NCBI GenBank assembly: GCA_910583855.1
Contig: CAJTYL010000005.1
Location: 1-64,000 of the forward strand
Length of the DNA: 64,000 bases
Reading direction: 5' to 3'
From: an uncultured Christensenella sp.
GTDB lineage: Bacteria; Bacillota; Clostridia; Christensenellales; Borkfalkiaceae
Part shown: positions 6,975 to 16,165 of the stretch, piece after piece
Position numbering within the stretch: the first letter of the stretch is position 1
Layout: each line of letters starts with the position of its first letter
Program-made: the position numbers and the translations under genes
The notes under the pieces: model-generated
Told to the model about the DNA's origin: nothing
The model's input: only the letters and a program-made list of their open reading frames with translations
Databases searched by the model: none

Positions 6975-8936
6975 TTAAGCCCATTCTTTATCAAGCCAAG
7001 CTATGCGGTCGGCAAACCATTTTCTAAGAAGCTTGCTGTCGTTTACCCAGTCGTTTTCGGCGGCTGACTGCGTTTTCTTGTTCCATTTTGCATAATTCTT
7101 GCCCATTGCAGCTCTGTTTGTTGCGTAAACTTCTTCGTTCATTCTTTCGTTCAAAAACGCCGTTATCTTGGGAGAAAGCAACTTCCAACGCGCTTTTACC
7201 GCGCTCTTGAAAGCGGGGACTTCATTGTAAAGCGTTATATAAAGCTCGCTTGCCGTGTGCGCAGATTCCGTCTGAACGGAACCCGCTACGTAAATTCCCT
7301 CGGGGCTGCCGTCTCCGCGCGATGCGTTCGTAGTTGCGTCGAAGTCCCAAGGAGGACCGGCATACAGTTTGCCGTCAGGCTTTTTATAGAGGAAGAAGGA
7401 ACTGTATCCGGTATCAGAATTCTTAAAGAGCTCGTGCAGGATATACATATCCACAAACGAATTTGCGTCGGCAAGCTCCTTAAACGTGTTGTAATCCTTT
7501 GAAAGCGCCGCGTTGTACACGCGCGTTACGTAATTTTTAATATACGCAACCTGTTGCTGGTATTCCGCCTTGCTTATGCCGTCTTCCAGATAGTCCTCGG
7601 GGTCGGGAGATTTAACTGTGAAGGGATATTTAAGTCCTGCGACTCTGAAATAATTTATGCCTTCTTCAAAAGAGGTTTCGCCTTTGTCTGCATTCGGCTG
7701 GTCGCCGTAAGCGTCGTACTCGACGAGGAAACCGTTATGCTCGGGCGCAGTGGTATATTCTGAGTCAATATCGACTCTGCCTTTTCCTACGCGCACGTGT
7801 TCGCACAAAAGATATACGCCGCGGTACTCGCCGTTCACGTATAAATCCAACCAACGCGCGGTGGTGGAGTATTCGATATCTGTGAACACTTCGCTTGCCA
7901 TATTATAAGCAAGATAATTGTGGTACATAGTGTTATCGTTAAAGTTCGAGCATGCTATTAACACCCAATGTTTGTTGGCAGCCCTCCCGAAAAGCGACTG
8001 TTTTTTATCGAACTTAATCTTATAACCTCTTTTGCCTATGGGATCAGCCGAAAAATCAATGTCCGTCCAGGAACCGTTTCCGCGTCCCCTGAATTCCGCA
8101 ACTACCGAATTTAAAAGATAATCGTCCTCGGTGTTGGTAACGGTAACGGTGCTGGGCACGTAATCTTTGCGGTTTACCGAACTTAACGGAACGTTGTCTA
8201 AATCAATAAATATTGCGGGCAGGTTAGTAAGCTTTTCCCATACCGCAGTTAAAGTCGCGTCCTTGTCGGGCATAACCTTAAAATCGAACTTTTGTCCGTT
8301 GAGCTTCCAATAATTCAGGTAATAACCCTGCCTGTGTACGACGGGCGGGGTAATGGCTCCGCCTGCAACTTCTACGAGCGGCTCAACCGTTATACCGTTT
8401 ACGCCCGTGCTGAAAGTTAAAGTTATTGCTTCCGCCCAGCTTGCCGTAAGGGTAAGGTCTTTATCGGGCATTACTGTGGAGGTAAAGGGTGCGCCGTTTT
8501 CCGTCCAGCCCGTAAATTTATAGTGCGGGCGCGATACCGTTTCCGGCAAATCCAAAGCGTCGCCCGCCGCGTAAGTCGCGCTTTGGACTGTTTCGGCGTC
8601 GGCTGCCGTCACGAATGTCAATGAGTACAGCTTGCTCCATTTTGCGGTAAGCGTCGTATCGTTTTCGGGCATAACGTCAAAAACGAACTCTTGCCCGTTC
8701 GCCTCCCAGTACTCAAAGCGGTAGCCTTCGCGCACAGGGTCTGCGGGGGGGTAAATCTTGCTTCCCGCCTTTGCGGTTACAGGATTAACCGTCAATCCGT
8801 CAATGCCCGTCACGTAGGTTATCGTCACATTGCCGTTTCCGCCGCTGTTATCGCAAGCGGACATTAAGGGCGCGCAAGCCAAAACGAACGCAAGCACTAC
8901 CGCCAATAAAGCGGTTTTAAGCCTTGTACATTTCAT
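6975..8936 (-). CDS. CotH-kinase lipoprotein with three InlB-type repeats
   Basis: A 653-residue surface protein. The signal peptide ends at lipid-modified Cys28 (LMSAC). Three tandem InlB B-repeat/Flg_new modules follow (about residues 38-98, 100-167, 168-235), each with GY/KFxxWxxNG and a TLTAxW end. The rest (about 245-650) is a CotH domain with RGRGNGSW, a lysine-rich IKFDKKQSLFG strand and GPPWDFDAT. CotH proteins of Bacillus spore coat are atypical protein kinases; similar domains occur in cellulosomal and gut surface proteins. Start ATG is after AAGGAG. Whether this copy has kinase activity is not shown. Confidence 0.85.
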   Translation of the reverse strand: MKCTRLKTALLAVVLAFVLACAPLMSACDNSGGNGNVTITYVTGIDGLTVNPVTAKAGSKIYPPADPVREGYRFEYWEANGQEFVFDVMPENDTTLTAKWSKLYSLTFVTAADAETVQSATYAAGDALDLPETVSRPHYKFTGWTENGAPFTSTVMPDKDLTLTASWAEAITLTFSTGVNGITVEPLVEVAGGAITPPVVHRQGYYLNYWKLNGQKFDFKVMPDKDATLTAVWEKLTNLPAIFIDLDNVPLSSVNRKDYVPSTVTVTNTEDDYLLNSVVAEFRGRGNGSWTDIDFSADPIGKRGYKIKFDKKQSLFGRAANKHWVLIACSNFNDNTMYHNYLAYNMASEVFTDIEYSTTARWLDLYVNGEYRGVYLLCEHVRVGKGRVDIDSEYTTAPEHNGFLVEYDAYGDQPNADKGETSFEEGINYFRVAGLKYPFTVKSPDPEDYLEDGISKAEYQQQVAYIKNYVTRVYNAALSKDYNTFKELADANSFVDMYILHELFKNSDTGYSSFFLYKKPDGKLYAGPPWDFDATTNASRGDGSPEGIYVAGSVQTESAHTASELYITLYNEVPAFKSAVKARWKLLSPKITAFLNERMNEEVYATNRAAMGKNYAKWNKKTQSAAENDWVNDSKLLRKWFADRIAWLDKEWA

Positions 8937-8972
8937 TATCGTTATCTCCTTAATTTAGAGTAGTCTATAATT

Positions 8973-9002
8973 ATAGTATCATTAAAACTTTTGCAAAGTC
9001 AA
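8973..9002 (-). promoter_or_regulatory. Likely promoter of the CotH gene
   Basis: Minus-strand TTGACT (9002-8997), 18-bp spacer, TACTAT (8978-8973). Confidence 0.5.
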
Positions 9003-9090
9003 TAAAGTTGTTAAAATTATTAAAATATTTTTAATTAGTAACATAAAATACCAGTGTAAATATGTTACAATACATCACGTTTAGAAAATA

Positions 9091-9157
9091 TTTATCAATA
9101 TTTATTGACAAAGCTTGATAAAAGTGAGATAATATATAAGGTTAACTATATATTATC
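9091..9157 (+). promoter_or_regulatory. Promoter of the MoxR/VWA operon with two dyads
   Basis: TTGACA (9105-9110), 17-bp spacer, GATAAT (9128-9133). An 8-bp inverted repeat TTTATCAA (9091-9098) / TTGATAAA (9115-9122) brackets the -35. A perfect 11-bp inverted repeat GATAATATATA (9128-9138) / TATATATTATC (9147-9157) starts at the -10 and covers the start site. Both look like operator sites for dimeric regulators. Confidence 0.8.
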
Positions 9158-9159
9158 AA

Positions 9160-9195
9160 AAAAGGGATATCCCTTTTGCGTTTGCAAACAAACGC
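9160..9195 (+). promoter_or_regulatory. Two back-to-back leader hairpins
   Basis: The 18-bp perfect palindrome AAAAGGGATATCCCTTTT (9160-9177) is followed directly by GCGTTT-GCAAAC-AAACGC (9178-9195). Both lie in the transcribed leader of the MoxR operon, 37-72 bases before the first start codon. They could stabilise or attenuate the transcript. Confidence 0.6.
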
Positions 9196-9231
9196 AAATA
9201 TTTTTAATGGTTACTTAAGGGGGCAAATCAG

Positions 9232-10779
9232 GTGAAAAAGTTCATACATGTGCTTGCGTCTATAATGATATGTATAACAGCGTGTCTTTGCGGCGCGTGT
9301 AGCGAAGGCGAAGAAGAAACGAAGCCGCTTATTACGCAGAACACGCAAACTTTTATCAATATCGTAGCGCAGATACAGGAACCCGTCACCGTCGATTCCG
9401 GCTATAAAATAGAAGCGGCGCTACTTGTTTACGACTATCTGAACGCCGATGAGAAAGGCAACGCCGAGGTTGCTGCATCCAAGACCCGTCTTGACGGGCT
9501 TAAATCCAAGTACGACGTGGTAAAAGCCGAAGCAGACAAACAAGCGGAAATCGCGCGTGAAGAAAAACTTGTTACGAATTTTATAAACGCTGTAAACGAA
9601 CTGCCGGTTAAACTTAAAACCGAGGACAGGGAAGCTATCGACGGTTTGTTTGAAAAGTACGTTCAGCTTAAAGACGAAAGCAAACAGAAAACCGAAGTTA
9701 TCGACGCTTACCTAAAGCTTAAGGAAGCCGATGCTAAGGTTGCGGAGCTTGAAGAAACCGTGCGACTTGAACTGATTAAAGAAACTGCCGAAAAATTCAT
9801 AAGCGCAGTGGAAGAAATAGAGGAAGTGACTCTTGAAACCGGCACGGTTTTAGAAAATCTGCTTTACGATTACGAAGATTTTGACGAGGACGTAAAGGCG
9901 TACGAGGGCGTTGCCGCCGCTAAATCTAAGCTTGACGATATGTATGCCGAGTATTCGGTTATGCGCGACGAGGAAGACGTAAAGAATTTCAAAGCGCTCG
10001 TTGAAGCGCTAACTCCTATAGAGGAAAAAGTTACGCTCGAAAACGAATCCGCCGTCACGAAAGCGGAGTCCGCTTATAAGTATATGTCCGACAACGCAAA
10101 GAACGCTGAAGGAGTTGCCGAAGCGTACGCGATTTTGCAGCAAGCAAGGGAAAAATTCGACGCGCTGTTCGCCGTGGCGGAAGCTGAAAGAGTGCAGCAA
10201 TTTATCGCGGCGGCAAATCAAGTGGGTACGGATATCGAAAACGTGGATATCTCGTGGTTCGACGTTCTCGATGCGGCAAGCAGAGCATATAACGCGCTTG
10301 CGTGGGATTCCCACGACCTTCCCGAGGTTAAGGAAGCATTTACACGTTGGAACGCCGCGCAGACCGTCTTTGACAAAAAGGGATATAAACAAATACCCAT
10401 ATCGGACCCCAACGTTATTTTCTCCGGACATACGGTTGACGCGCTCATCGTTCTTCAGAACGAACGCAATATGATTAATCCCGTACTTGAATTTTATAAC
10501 GCCGACAGTCTTAGCGAAATTGCGGATAAAGTTACGCTTTGGCTCAACGTTTATATGGACGGAGAGTACGCGGGGCGCGGAGAGTTGTCGGTAACGCTGC
10601 TCGGTCACGAAATAGCCGCGAGTCACGTTCAAGGCGTTTTAAGACAGGTCGCGGCAGATAACGATAGAGTGGTAAGCGGCGGTACGTTCGGTTTCTCGTT
10701 CAATTTCGAGGATAATAAAAACGAATTTATCCCTTCCGCTAAAACCAAAGTTTCCGCAAGCAAAGCGTATACTTTTTAA
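9232..10779 (+). CDS. Lipoprotein with tandem helical repeats
   Basis: A 515-residue lipoprotein. The signal peptide ends at Cys23 (LCGAC). The body consists of about five helical repeats of roughly 60-80 residues, each opening with a phenylalanine motif (FINIVAQI, FINAVNEL, FISAVEEI, FKALVEAL, FIAAANQV) and closing with an amphipathic lysine/alanine helix (AxxKLDxxxAEY). A mixed alpha/beta C-terminal domain (about 385-515) ends with SASKAYTF. Start GTG at 9232 after AGGGGG. First gene of the MoxR/VWA operon. I do not recognise a named family. The rod-like architecture suggests a stalk or scaffold. Confidence 0.75.
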   Translation: MKKFIHVLASIMICITACLCGACSEGEEETKPLITQNTQTFINIVAQIQEPVTVDSGYKIEAALLVYDYLNADEKGNAEVAASKTRLDGLKSKYDVVKAEADKQAEIAREEKLVTNFINAVNELPVKLKTEDREAIDGLFEKYVQLKDESKQKTEVIDAYLKLKEADAKVAELEETVRLELIKETAEKFISAVEEIEEVTLETGTVLENLLYDYEDFDEDVKAYEGVAAAKSKLDDMYAEYSVMRDEEDVKNFKALVEALTPIEEKVTLENESAVTKAESAYKYMSDNAKNAEGVAEAYAILQQAREKFDALFAVAEAERVQQFIAAANQVGTDIENVDISWFDVLDAASRAYNALAWDSHDLPEVKEAFTRWNAAQTVFDKKGYKQIPISDPNVIFSGHTVDALIVLQNERNMINPVLEFYNADSLSEIADKVTLWLNVYMDGEYAGRGELSVTLLGHEIAASHVQGVLRQVAADNDRVVSGGTFGFSFNFEDNKNEFIPSAKTKVSASKAYTF

Positions 10780-10802
10780 TTGATAAGGAGCAAGAGGACG
10801 AA

Positions 10803-12251
10803 ATGGCAAAAATGAAAAAGCGCCCTTTAACACGTGAAGAAAAACTTTTAAAGGGCTACCAAAGAAAACTGACGTTAGAAGCGATTGTAAAGTCGCTTGT
10901 ATTAGCGCTCATTGCGGGCTTTATGCTCTGCATACTCGTCAGCATAATATCTTTTGCAACAAAATTTAACGCGATATGGATAGCGCTTGGCGTATGGGCT
11001 GCCGCAACGGTCGGTTTCTCCGTGCTGTTTTATTTTAAGATATTCCGCACCACGCTCGATAAAACGGCTTCCCGCGTGGACGGAATGGGTCTTGACGAGC
11101 GCGTTATAACTATGATTGAGTTCGCCGACAGCGACAACTTGATTGCCCAAATGCAAAGACAGGATACGGCGGCTATTCTTCAAAGCGTTACGCCCAAAAG
11201 AATGAAGTTTGCAAAGACTAAAGTATTCATAATACTTGCTTCGTTTATGGCGGCAATCGCTTGCGCGGCAATTTTAATGATGTCTTTTTCCACCGTAAAG
11301 GCGGAGGAGTATAAGCGGCAAGAAGCTGAAAAAGAAGCCGCGGCGGGTCAACCCCCCGAGCTTTCGGAAGAAGACAAGATAATTAAGCAAATGCTTGAAG
11401 ATCTCCGCAAGATTATCGCGGACGCAAAAATACAGACTTCTTTGCGCGATAAACTCAACGGTATGGTTGACGATTTGGAGGAAAGCCTTAAACCGACTGA
11501 TACCACGGAAGTTAAAATTGCAAAGATATCTGAAACCGCGCAAAAAATACACAAGATTTTAGAGAACGATATTCCCTATCAGTTGCAGCAGCACGACACT
11601 ACTAAATTGCTTGGCGAAGCGTTGGATTCGGGGGATATTACGAAAATCGAAAAAGCTTTCGAAGATATGTATAACTCGATAGCAGTTTTAGCGGGGCAGA
11701 AAAAATACGACCAGTTGAAACAGACGGCAGAGGACATCTTGCAGTCGATAGACGATGCGGAAGCGGTGGACGAAGAGCTTGCCGAAGCGCTTGAAAAGCT
11801 TGCGGAAGCTTTCCTAAAAGCTATACCGCCTCCTCCCGAAGAAGAAGGTGAAGAGCCTAAGTCTGACGCAGAAGTCAATCAGGAAGTGCAGGATGCTATA
11901 AAAGACGCGCTTGACGCCATTAAAGACAATAAGGACGACGTTGACGAGCTAGATAAAGATATTCAGGACACGATGGACGACGCGATGACTAATCTCGGTC
12001 AGGAAACGGCGCCGCCAAAAGATGAAGAGGACGATAAAAAAGACGAGGATGAGGAAGAAGCTGAGGCGAATAAGCCCTCTCATCCTTCCGCCGACGGTGA
12101 AATCGTATACGACTCAGTTATCGATGGCAAAACGCCCTATATTGACGTTTATGACGAATATTACAAGAAGGCGCTTGAGCTTTTGGCAAGCGGAAATCTG
12201 ACGGACGAAGAACGTCGGATTATAGAAAACTATATAGGTCTTTTAAATTAA
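10803..12251 (+). CDS. Membrane protein with acidic coiled-coil tail
   Basis: A 482-residue protein. Two helices near residues 28-55 and 58-80 and a third near 140-162 anchor it. The region after the third helix is a long charged helical domain rich in E, D and K, with a proline stretch (PPPPEEEGEEP) and a very acidic segment near residue 415. The order of membrane pair, soluble loop, third helix, coiled coil recalls DUF4175-type proteins found in MoxR/VWA operons, but I cannot confirm that family. It lies between the first lipoprotein and moxR, so it is probably a membrane component of the same machine. Confidence 0.65.
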   Translation: MAKMKKRPLTREEKLLKGYQRKLTLEAIVKSLVLALIAGFMLCILVSIISFATKFNAIWIALGVWAAATVGFSVLFYFKIFRTTLDKTASRVDGMGLDERVITMIEFADSDNLIAQMQRQDTAAILQSVTPKRMKFAKTKVFIILASFMAAIACAAILMMSFSTVKAEEYKRQEAEKEAAAGQPPELSEEDKIIKQMLEDLRKIIADAKIQTSLRDKLNGMVDDLEESLKPTDTTEVKIAKISETAQKIHKILENDIPYQLQQHDTTKLLGEALDSGDITKIEKAFEDMYNSIAVLAGQKKYDQLKQTAEDILQSIDDAEAVDEELAEALEKLAEAFLKAIPPPPEEEGEEPKSDAEVNQEVQDAIKDALDAIKDNKDDVDELDKDIQDTMDDAMTNLGQETAPPKDEEDDKKDEDEEEAEANKPSHPSADGEIVYDSVIDGKTPYIDVYDEYYKKALELLASGNLTDEERRIIENYIGLLN

Positions 12252-12270
12252 TTAACAGAGGGAGATAAAA

Positions 12271-13383
12271 ATGGTTCAGGAAAAGGATTTACAGCAATTC
12301 AGCGCACAGTGTAAAAAGATATACGAAGAAATCGGGCGCGACGTCATAGGGCAGAAAGAGGTGGTGGAATACACCGTCATTGCAATGATAGCCGGCGGCA
12401 ACGTCCTGTTGGAAGGCGTGCCCGGCGTTGGTAAAACTAGGCTCGTGCGTACTTTGGGGCGCGTTTTCGACCTTCCGTTTTCCCGTATCCAGTTTACCCC
12501 CGATCTTATGCCTGCGGACGTGACGGGTACCAACATAATAGTAAAGGACGAAAAGGGCAACTCGCAGTTCCAATTCCAGAAAGGACCAATTTTCAGCAAC
12601 ATTATCCTTGCGGACGAAATCAACCGCGCAACTCCCAAAACGCAGTCTGCGCTTCTCGAAGCCATGCAGGAACACAAAGTTACTGTTATGGGCGTATCCC
12701 GAAAGCTTGAAGAGCCGTTCTTCGTACTTGCAACCCAAAACCCCATAGAGCAGGACGGAACCTATCCCCTGCCCGAAGCGCAGATGGATAGGTTTATGTT
12801 CAAGCTTTTGGTAACTTACCCCAATCTTGAAGAGCTCGGGCAGATAGTCGGAATGACGCAGGTCACTATGGACGAAACCGCGGACGCGGCTTGCAATGCG
12901 GAGCAGCTTTTAAATATGCGCACCACCGCAAAAGAAATCCCCGTCGCCAAGGAGGTTATGACTTACGCGCTCAAACTTACCCTTGCAACCCAGCCCGAAA
13001 GCGAGCACGCCGCCAAGATAACTAAAAAATACATACGTTGCGGAGCTTCGCCCCGTGCAGCGCAGGCAATCATATCGGCGGCAAAGGTGCGCGCGCTTAT
13101 GAACGGACGCTATAACGTTTCTTATAACGATTTGAACGCCTTGGCTTGCCCTGTGCTCCGTCACAGAATTAAGCTCACTTTTGAAGCCGTTACGGATAAC
13201 GTGTCGGCAGACGATATAGTAAACGAGATTATCCGCGAGCTAAAAACGGGCTCGGAACCCGTAAAAGATGCTCCTAAGGAAAAGCCTGCGGAAAATAACG
13301 ACCCCGTCGAAAAGACGGCGACGGACGGAGAAACTTCCGAAAAGCCCGCAAAGCGCGGTTTGTTCGGCGGTAAGAAAAAATAA
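12271..13383 (+). CDS. MoxR-family AAA+ ATPase
   Basis: Cytoplasmic AAA+ chaperone of 370 residues. Walker A GVPGVGKTR is near residue 53, Walker B IILADEINRA near 110 with the family motif TPKTQSALLEAMQE, then sensor 1 ATQNP and PLPEAQMDRF. The C-terminal lid domain includes CGASPRAAQAII. A lysine/glutamate-rich tail of about 45 residues ends in GLFGGKKK, longer than usual. MoxR proteins work with VWA partners to activate or insert cofactors into client complexes. Three VWA-type genes follow directly, so the partner set is complete. The client is unknown but plausibly a surface lipoprotein. Confidence 0.93.
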   Translation: MVQEKDLQQFSAQCKKIYEEIGRDVIGQKEVVEYTVIAMIAGGNVLLEGVPGVGKTRLVRTLGRVFDLPFSRIQFTPDLMPADVTGTNIIVKDEKGNSQFQFQKGPIFSNIILADEINRATPKTQSALLEAMQEHKVTVMGVSRKLEEPFFVLATQNPIEQDGTYPLPEAQMDRFMFKLLVTYPNLEELGQIVGMTQVTMDETADAACNAEQLLNMRTTAKEIPVAKEVMTYALKLTLATQPESEHAAKITKKYIRCGASPRAAQAIISAAKVRALMNGRYNVSYNDLNALACPVLRHRIKLTFEAVTDNVSADDIVNEIIRELKTGSEPVKDAPKEKPAENNDPVEKTATDGETSEKPAKRGLFGGKKK

Positions 13384-13385
13384 AG

Positions 13386-14282
13386 ATGGGAAAGGTCATT
13401 GACGACAAATTCCTGAATAGGCTCGAAGCGGCGGCGCTCTACGTCCGCACGAATATGCAGGGCTACTTCGGCGGCAATCACCAAACGCACTTCCACGGCT
13501 CGACCGTGGAGTTTGCAGATTACCGCGAATACGTTCTTGGCGACGACATCCGCCGTATCGACTGGAATTTGTACAGCCGTTTTGAAAAATATTTCATAAA
13601 ACTGTTTGTTGACGAACGTCAGATGCATATCCAGACGTTTTTGGACTGCTCCGCTTCCATGCAGAAAGCGGATGAGAACAAAGCGCTTTACGCTATGCGG
13701 ATTGCCGCCGCAATAGGCTACCTTTCGGTAAGGAATATGGACAGAACGTCCATAAGACTTATAAAGGGCGACGTAGCTGAAGATTTATGCGGAACGATTA
13801 CGGGCAAAAACTCTTTTTTCCGCGGTATAGGCAAGTTCGATACCTTGCAGTTCAAAGGTAGCTCCGATTTGGAAAAGGCGATAATAAATTGCCCGCATCC
13901 CGGTTCCAATAACGGTCTTACCGTCATAATTTCGGACTTTATGACCGAAAGCAACTGGAAAAAGGCGGTTGACTTTCTACTGTTCCAGAAGAGACAGGTT
14001 ATGCTTATTCAGGTTCTTTCTCCCGAAGAGGTGGATCCGGAATACAACGGTAGAATCCGTCTCGTCGATTTGGAGGCGCAAGACCCCATGGACGACAGAC
14101 ATATTAAAATGAAAATAACTAAAAGTCACATAAAAGCTTATAAAGAAGCTTTAAAGGACTTTATAGACGATATCAAAAGATTTTGCTCCTCGCGTGAGGT
14201 TGACTTTTTATCGGTCACCTGTGACGAACCTATCGAAAAGCTTTTATTTGAACGGATGTATTTAACGGGTACTATCAGATGA
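13386..14282 (+). CDS. DUF58 protein
   Basis: A 298-residue soluble DUF58 protein, the usual partner of MoxR. The family core is visible: HGSTVEFADYREYVLGDDIRRIDWNLYSR, then a VWA-like fold starting with TFLDCSASM (the DxSxS metal motif). The start is two bases after the moxR stop and the end overlaps the next gene by 4 bases. It probably links the ATPase to the membrane VWA proteins. Confidence 0.92.
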   Translation: MGKVIDDKFLNRLEAAALYVRTNMQGYFGGNHQTHFHGSTVEFADYREYVLGDDIRRIDWNLYSRFEKYFIKLFVDERQMHIQTFLDCSASMQKADENKALYAMRIAAAIGYLSVRNMDRTSIRLIKGDVAEDLCGTITGKNSFFRGIGKFDTLQFKGSSDLEKAIINCPHPGSNNGLTVIISDFMTESNWKKAVDFLLFQKRQVMLIQVLSPEEVDPEYNGRIRLVDLEAQDPMDDRHIKMKITKSHIKAYKEALKDFIDDIKRFCSSREVDFLSVTCDEPIEKLLFERMYLTGTIR

Positions 14283-16165
14283 AATTTGCGCTTCCTTTGG
14301 GTTTGTTGGGTCTGATTGCTATCGCTGCACTCATACTCATCTATATCCTAAAACCCAAATATCAGGACAAAAAAGTTTCCAGCACTTACGTATGGAAGCT
14401 GTCCTTGCGTTACCAAAAGCGCAAAGTGCCTTTGCAGTGGCTTAAAAGCTCACTGCTTTTAGTCGTTCAAATAATTATAATTATAGTAATGGCTTTTATG
14501 ATGGCGCAGCCTCTCGTTGTGCTTGCTACTAAAACGGGTGAAAAGATAGTGGTGCTTGAAGCGTCCGCTTCAATGCTTGCCGAGGACGGCGGCAAAAGCC
14601 GTTTTGACCGAGCCGTTACCGAAATAGGCAGTCTTGCCGAAAAAACCGCGGTAGAGGGAGATAAGTTCACGGTAATTTTAGCGGGGGAAGAAGCTTCTTT
14701 CGTAGTTCGCCGCTCCGATTCCGCAAGCTATATTAAACAAAAGCTTTCCGAAGCTAAGTGTACTTTTGCAAGTTCAGACGTTGAAGAAGCCATGTCTCTT
14801 GCCGAAGAAGTGCTGAAAGAAAACCCTCAGGCAGATGTTTACCTTTATACCGACTGCGACTATGCGGACGCGGGCAAGGTTACGGTGGTAAATATGGCGC
14901 GCTCAGAGTGGAACGCCGCAGTCCTTGATTTTTCCGCCAAGAGAGAGAAAGGGAGATATATCTTTACCGCAAAGGTAGCAAGCTACGGCAGGTCTGCCGA
15001 AATTGCGGTAAACCTCAACGTTGACGGCAAAGCTCGGCTTCCCAAGCTTGCGCAATGCGAAGCGGATGAAACTGTGTCCGTCGTATGGGACGCTCTTGAT
15101 ATAAACGAATACGATAGTGCGGACGTGCATTTGGTTGCGGACGACAGTTTTGTTTACGACAACGAGTTTTACATTTACAGAGCAAATACGTCTAAGTTCA
15201 AAGTTCAGCTTGACAGTGTTGACCCTGGCTTTTTATACAGTGCGTTGCACTCCGTTGAAAGATGTCAGGTCGATTTGGTAACGAAACCCGAGCAAGACAC
15301 GGAGGAGACCAAGGATCCCGCTCCTGCAAAGACGAGCGGTTACGACCTGTATATTTACGACGGTACTTATCCCGAAAAAATACCTACGGACGGCACGGTT
15401 TGGCTCATTAACCCGCCCCGTGACCTTCCTGTTTCCAAGTGGGGTATTTCATTTAACGGTACGCGTAGCGGAAATTACGCGCTCACCGCTGATAACGTAA
15501 GCGGCGAAACTTACAAAAAGATAATGAACGGCGTGTCCGTTTCTTCGATGAAAGCGACGGAGTATTCCCGTGCGGTAAGCTATGCGGGGTACGAAAGCAT
15601 ATTAAAGTGCAACGGCGATCCCGTTTTGCTTGCAAGAGATATTGGCGGCGTTAAAACCGTTGTGCTTGCGTTCGACCTGCATATGTCGACGCTCCCCGTG
15701 CTATTAGTCGATTTCCCTTTGTTGATAAACAATCTTTGCAGCTATTCGATGGCTCATACCGTCGATAATACCTTATATAACGTAGGCGACTTAGTAACCG
15801 TGAACACTAAAGCTGACGCCGAAATCGTGTCAATCAGCGCCAAATACGCATCGGGCGAAGAGGAAAAGACCGATTACACGGAATTCCCCGTAGTTTTAGA
15901 TGCAACACAAGCGGGCGCTTTTACGGTTACGCAAACTCTTGCGTCGGGCAGAGTGGTTGAGGATAGCTACTTCGTGCGTTTGCCCGAAAACGAAAGCCTA
16001 TTCAATTTTACGGGAGATATGCTCGTAAATCCCATAGTCATATCAAGCGTCGGTACCGATACCGAAATCGAGAACGACACTATGGATATTTACGTTTATT
16101 TTGCCGCTGTGCTTTTAGCGCTCGTCTGCGTGGAATGGGGGTTACAGTATCGTGAACAGTATTAA
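14279..16165 (+). CDS. BatA-like membrane protein with degenerate VWA domain
   Basis: A 628-residue protein. Two N-terminal helices (about 4-24 and 60-82) flank the BatA/aerotolerance-type N-terminal region. A VWA-like domain follows (about 90-200), but its metal site reads EASAS where DxSxS is expected, and the threonine position reads SSDVEEA. Residues 200-590 are beta-rich. One C-terminal helix (about 600-622) returns to the membrane. Overlaps DUF58 upstream by 4 bases and the next gene by 14 bases. The large middle part probably faces outward. The broken metal site suggests a structural or decoy role. Confidence 0.8.
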   Translation: MKFALPLGLLGLIAIAALILIYILKPKYQDKKVSSTYVWKLSLRYQKRKVPLQWLKSSLLLVVQIIIIIVMAFMMAQPLVVLATKTGEKIVVLEASASMLAEDGGKSRFDRAVTEIGSLAEKTAVEGDKFTVILAGEEASFVVRRSDSASYIKQKLSEAKCTFASSDVEEAMSLAEEVLKENPQADVYLYTDCDYADAGKVTVVNMARSEWNAAVLDFSAKREKGRYIFTAKVASYGRSAEIAVNLNVDGKARLPKLAQCEADETVSVVWDALDINEYDSADVHLVADDSFVYDNEFYIYRANTSKFKVQLDSVDPGFLYSALHSVERCQVDLVTKPEQDTEETKDPAPAKTSGYDLYIYDGTYPEKIPTDGTVWLINPPRDLPVSKWGISFNGTRSGNYALTADNVSGETYKKIMNGVSVSSMKATEYSRAVSYAGYESILKCNGDPVLLARDIGGVKTVVLAFDLHMSTLPVLLVDFPLLINNLCSYSMAHTVDNTLYNVGDLVTVNTKADAEIVSISAKYASGEEEKTDYTEFPVVLDATQAGAFTVTQTLASGRVVEDSYFVRLPENESLFNFTGDMLVNPIVISSVGTDTEIENDTMDIYVYFAAVLLALVCVEWGLQYREQY

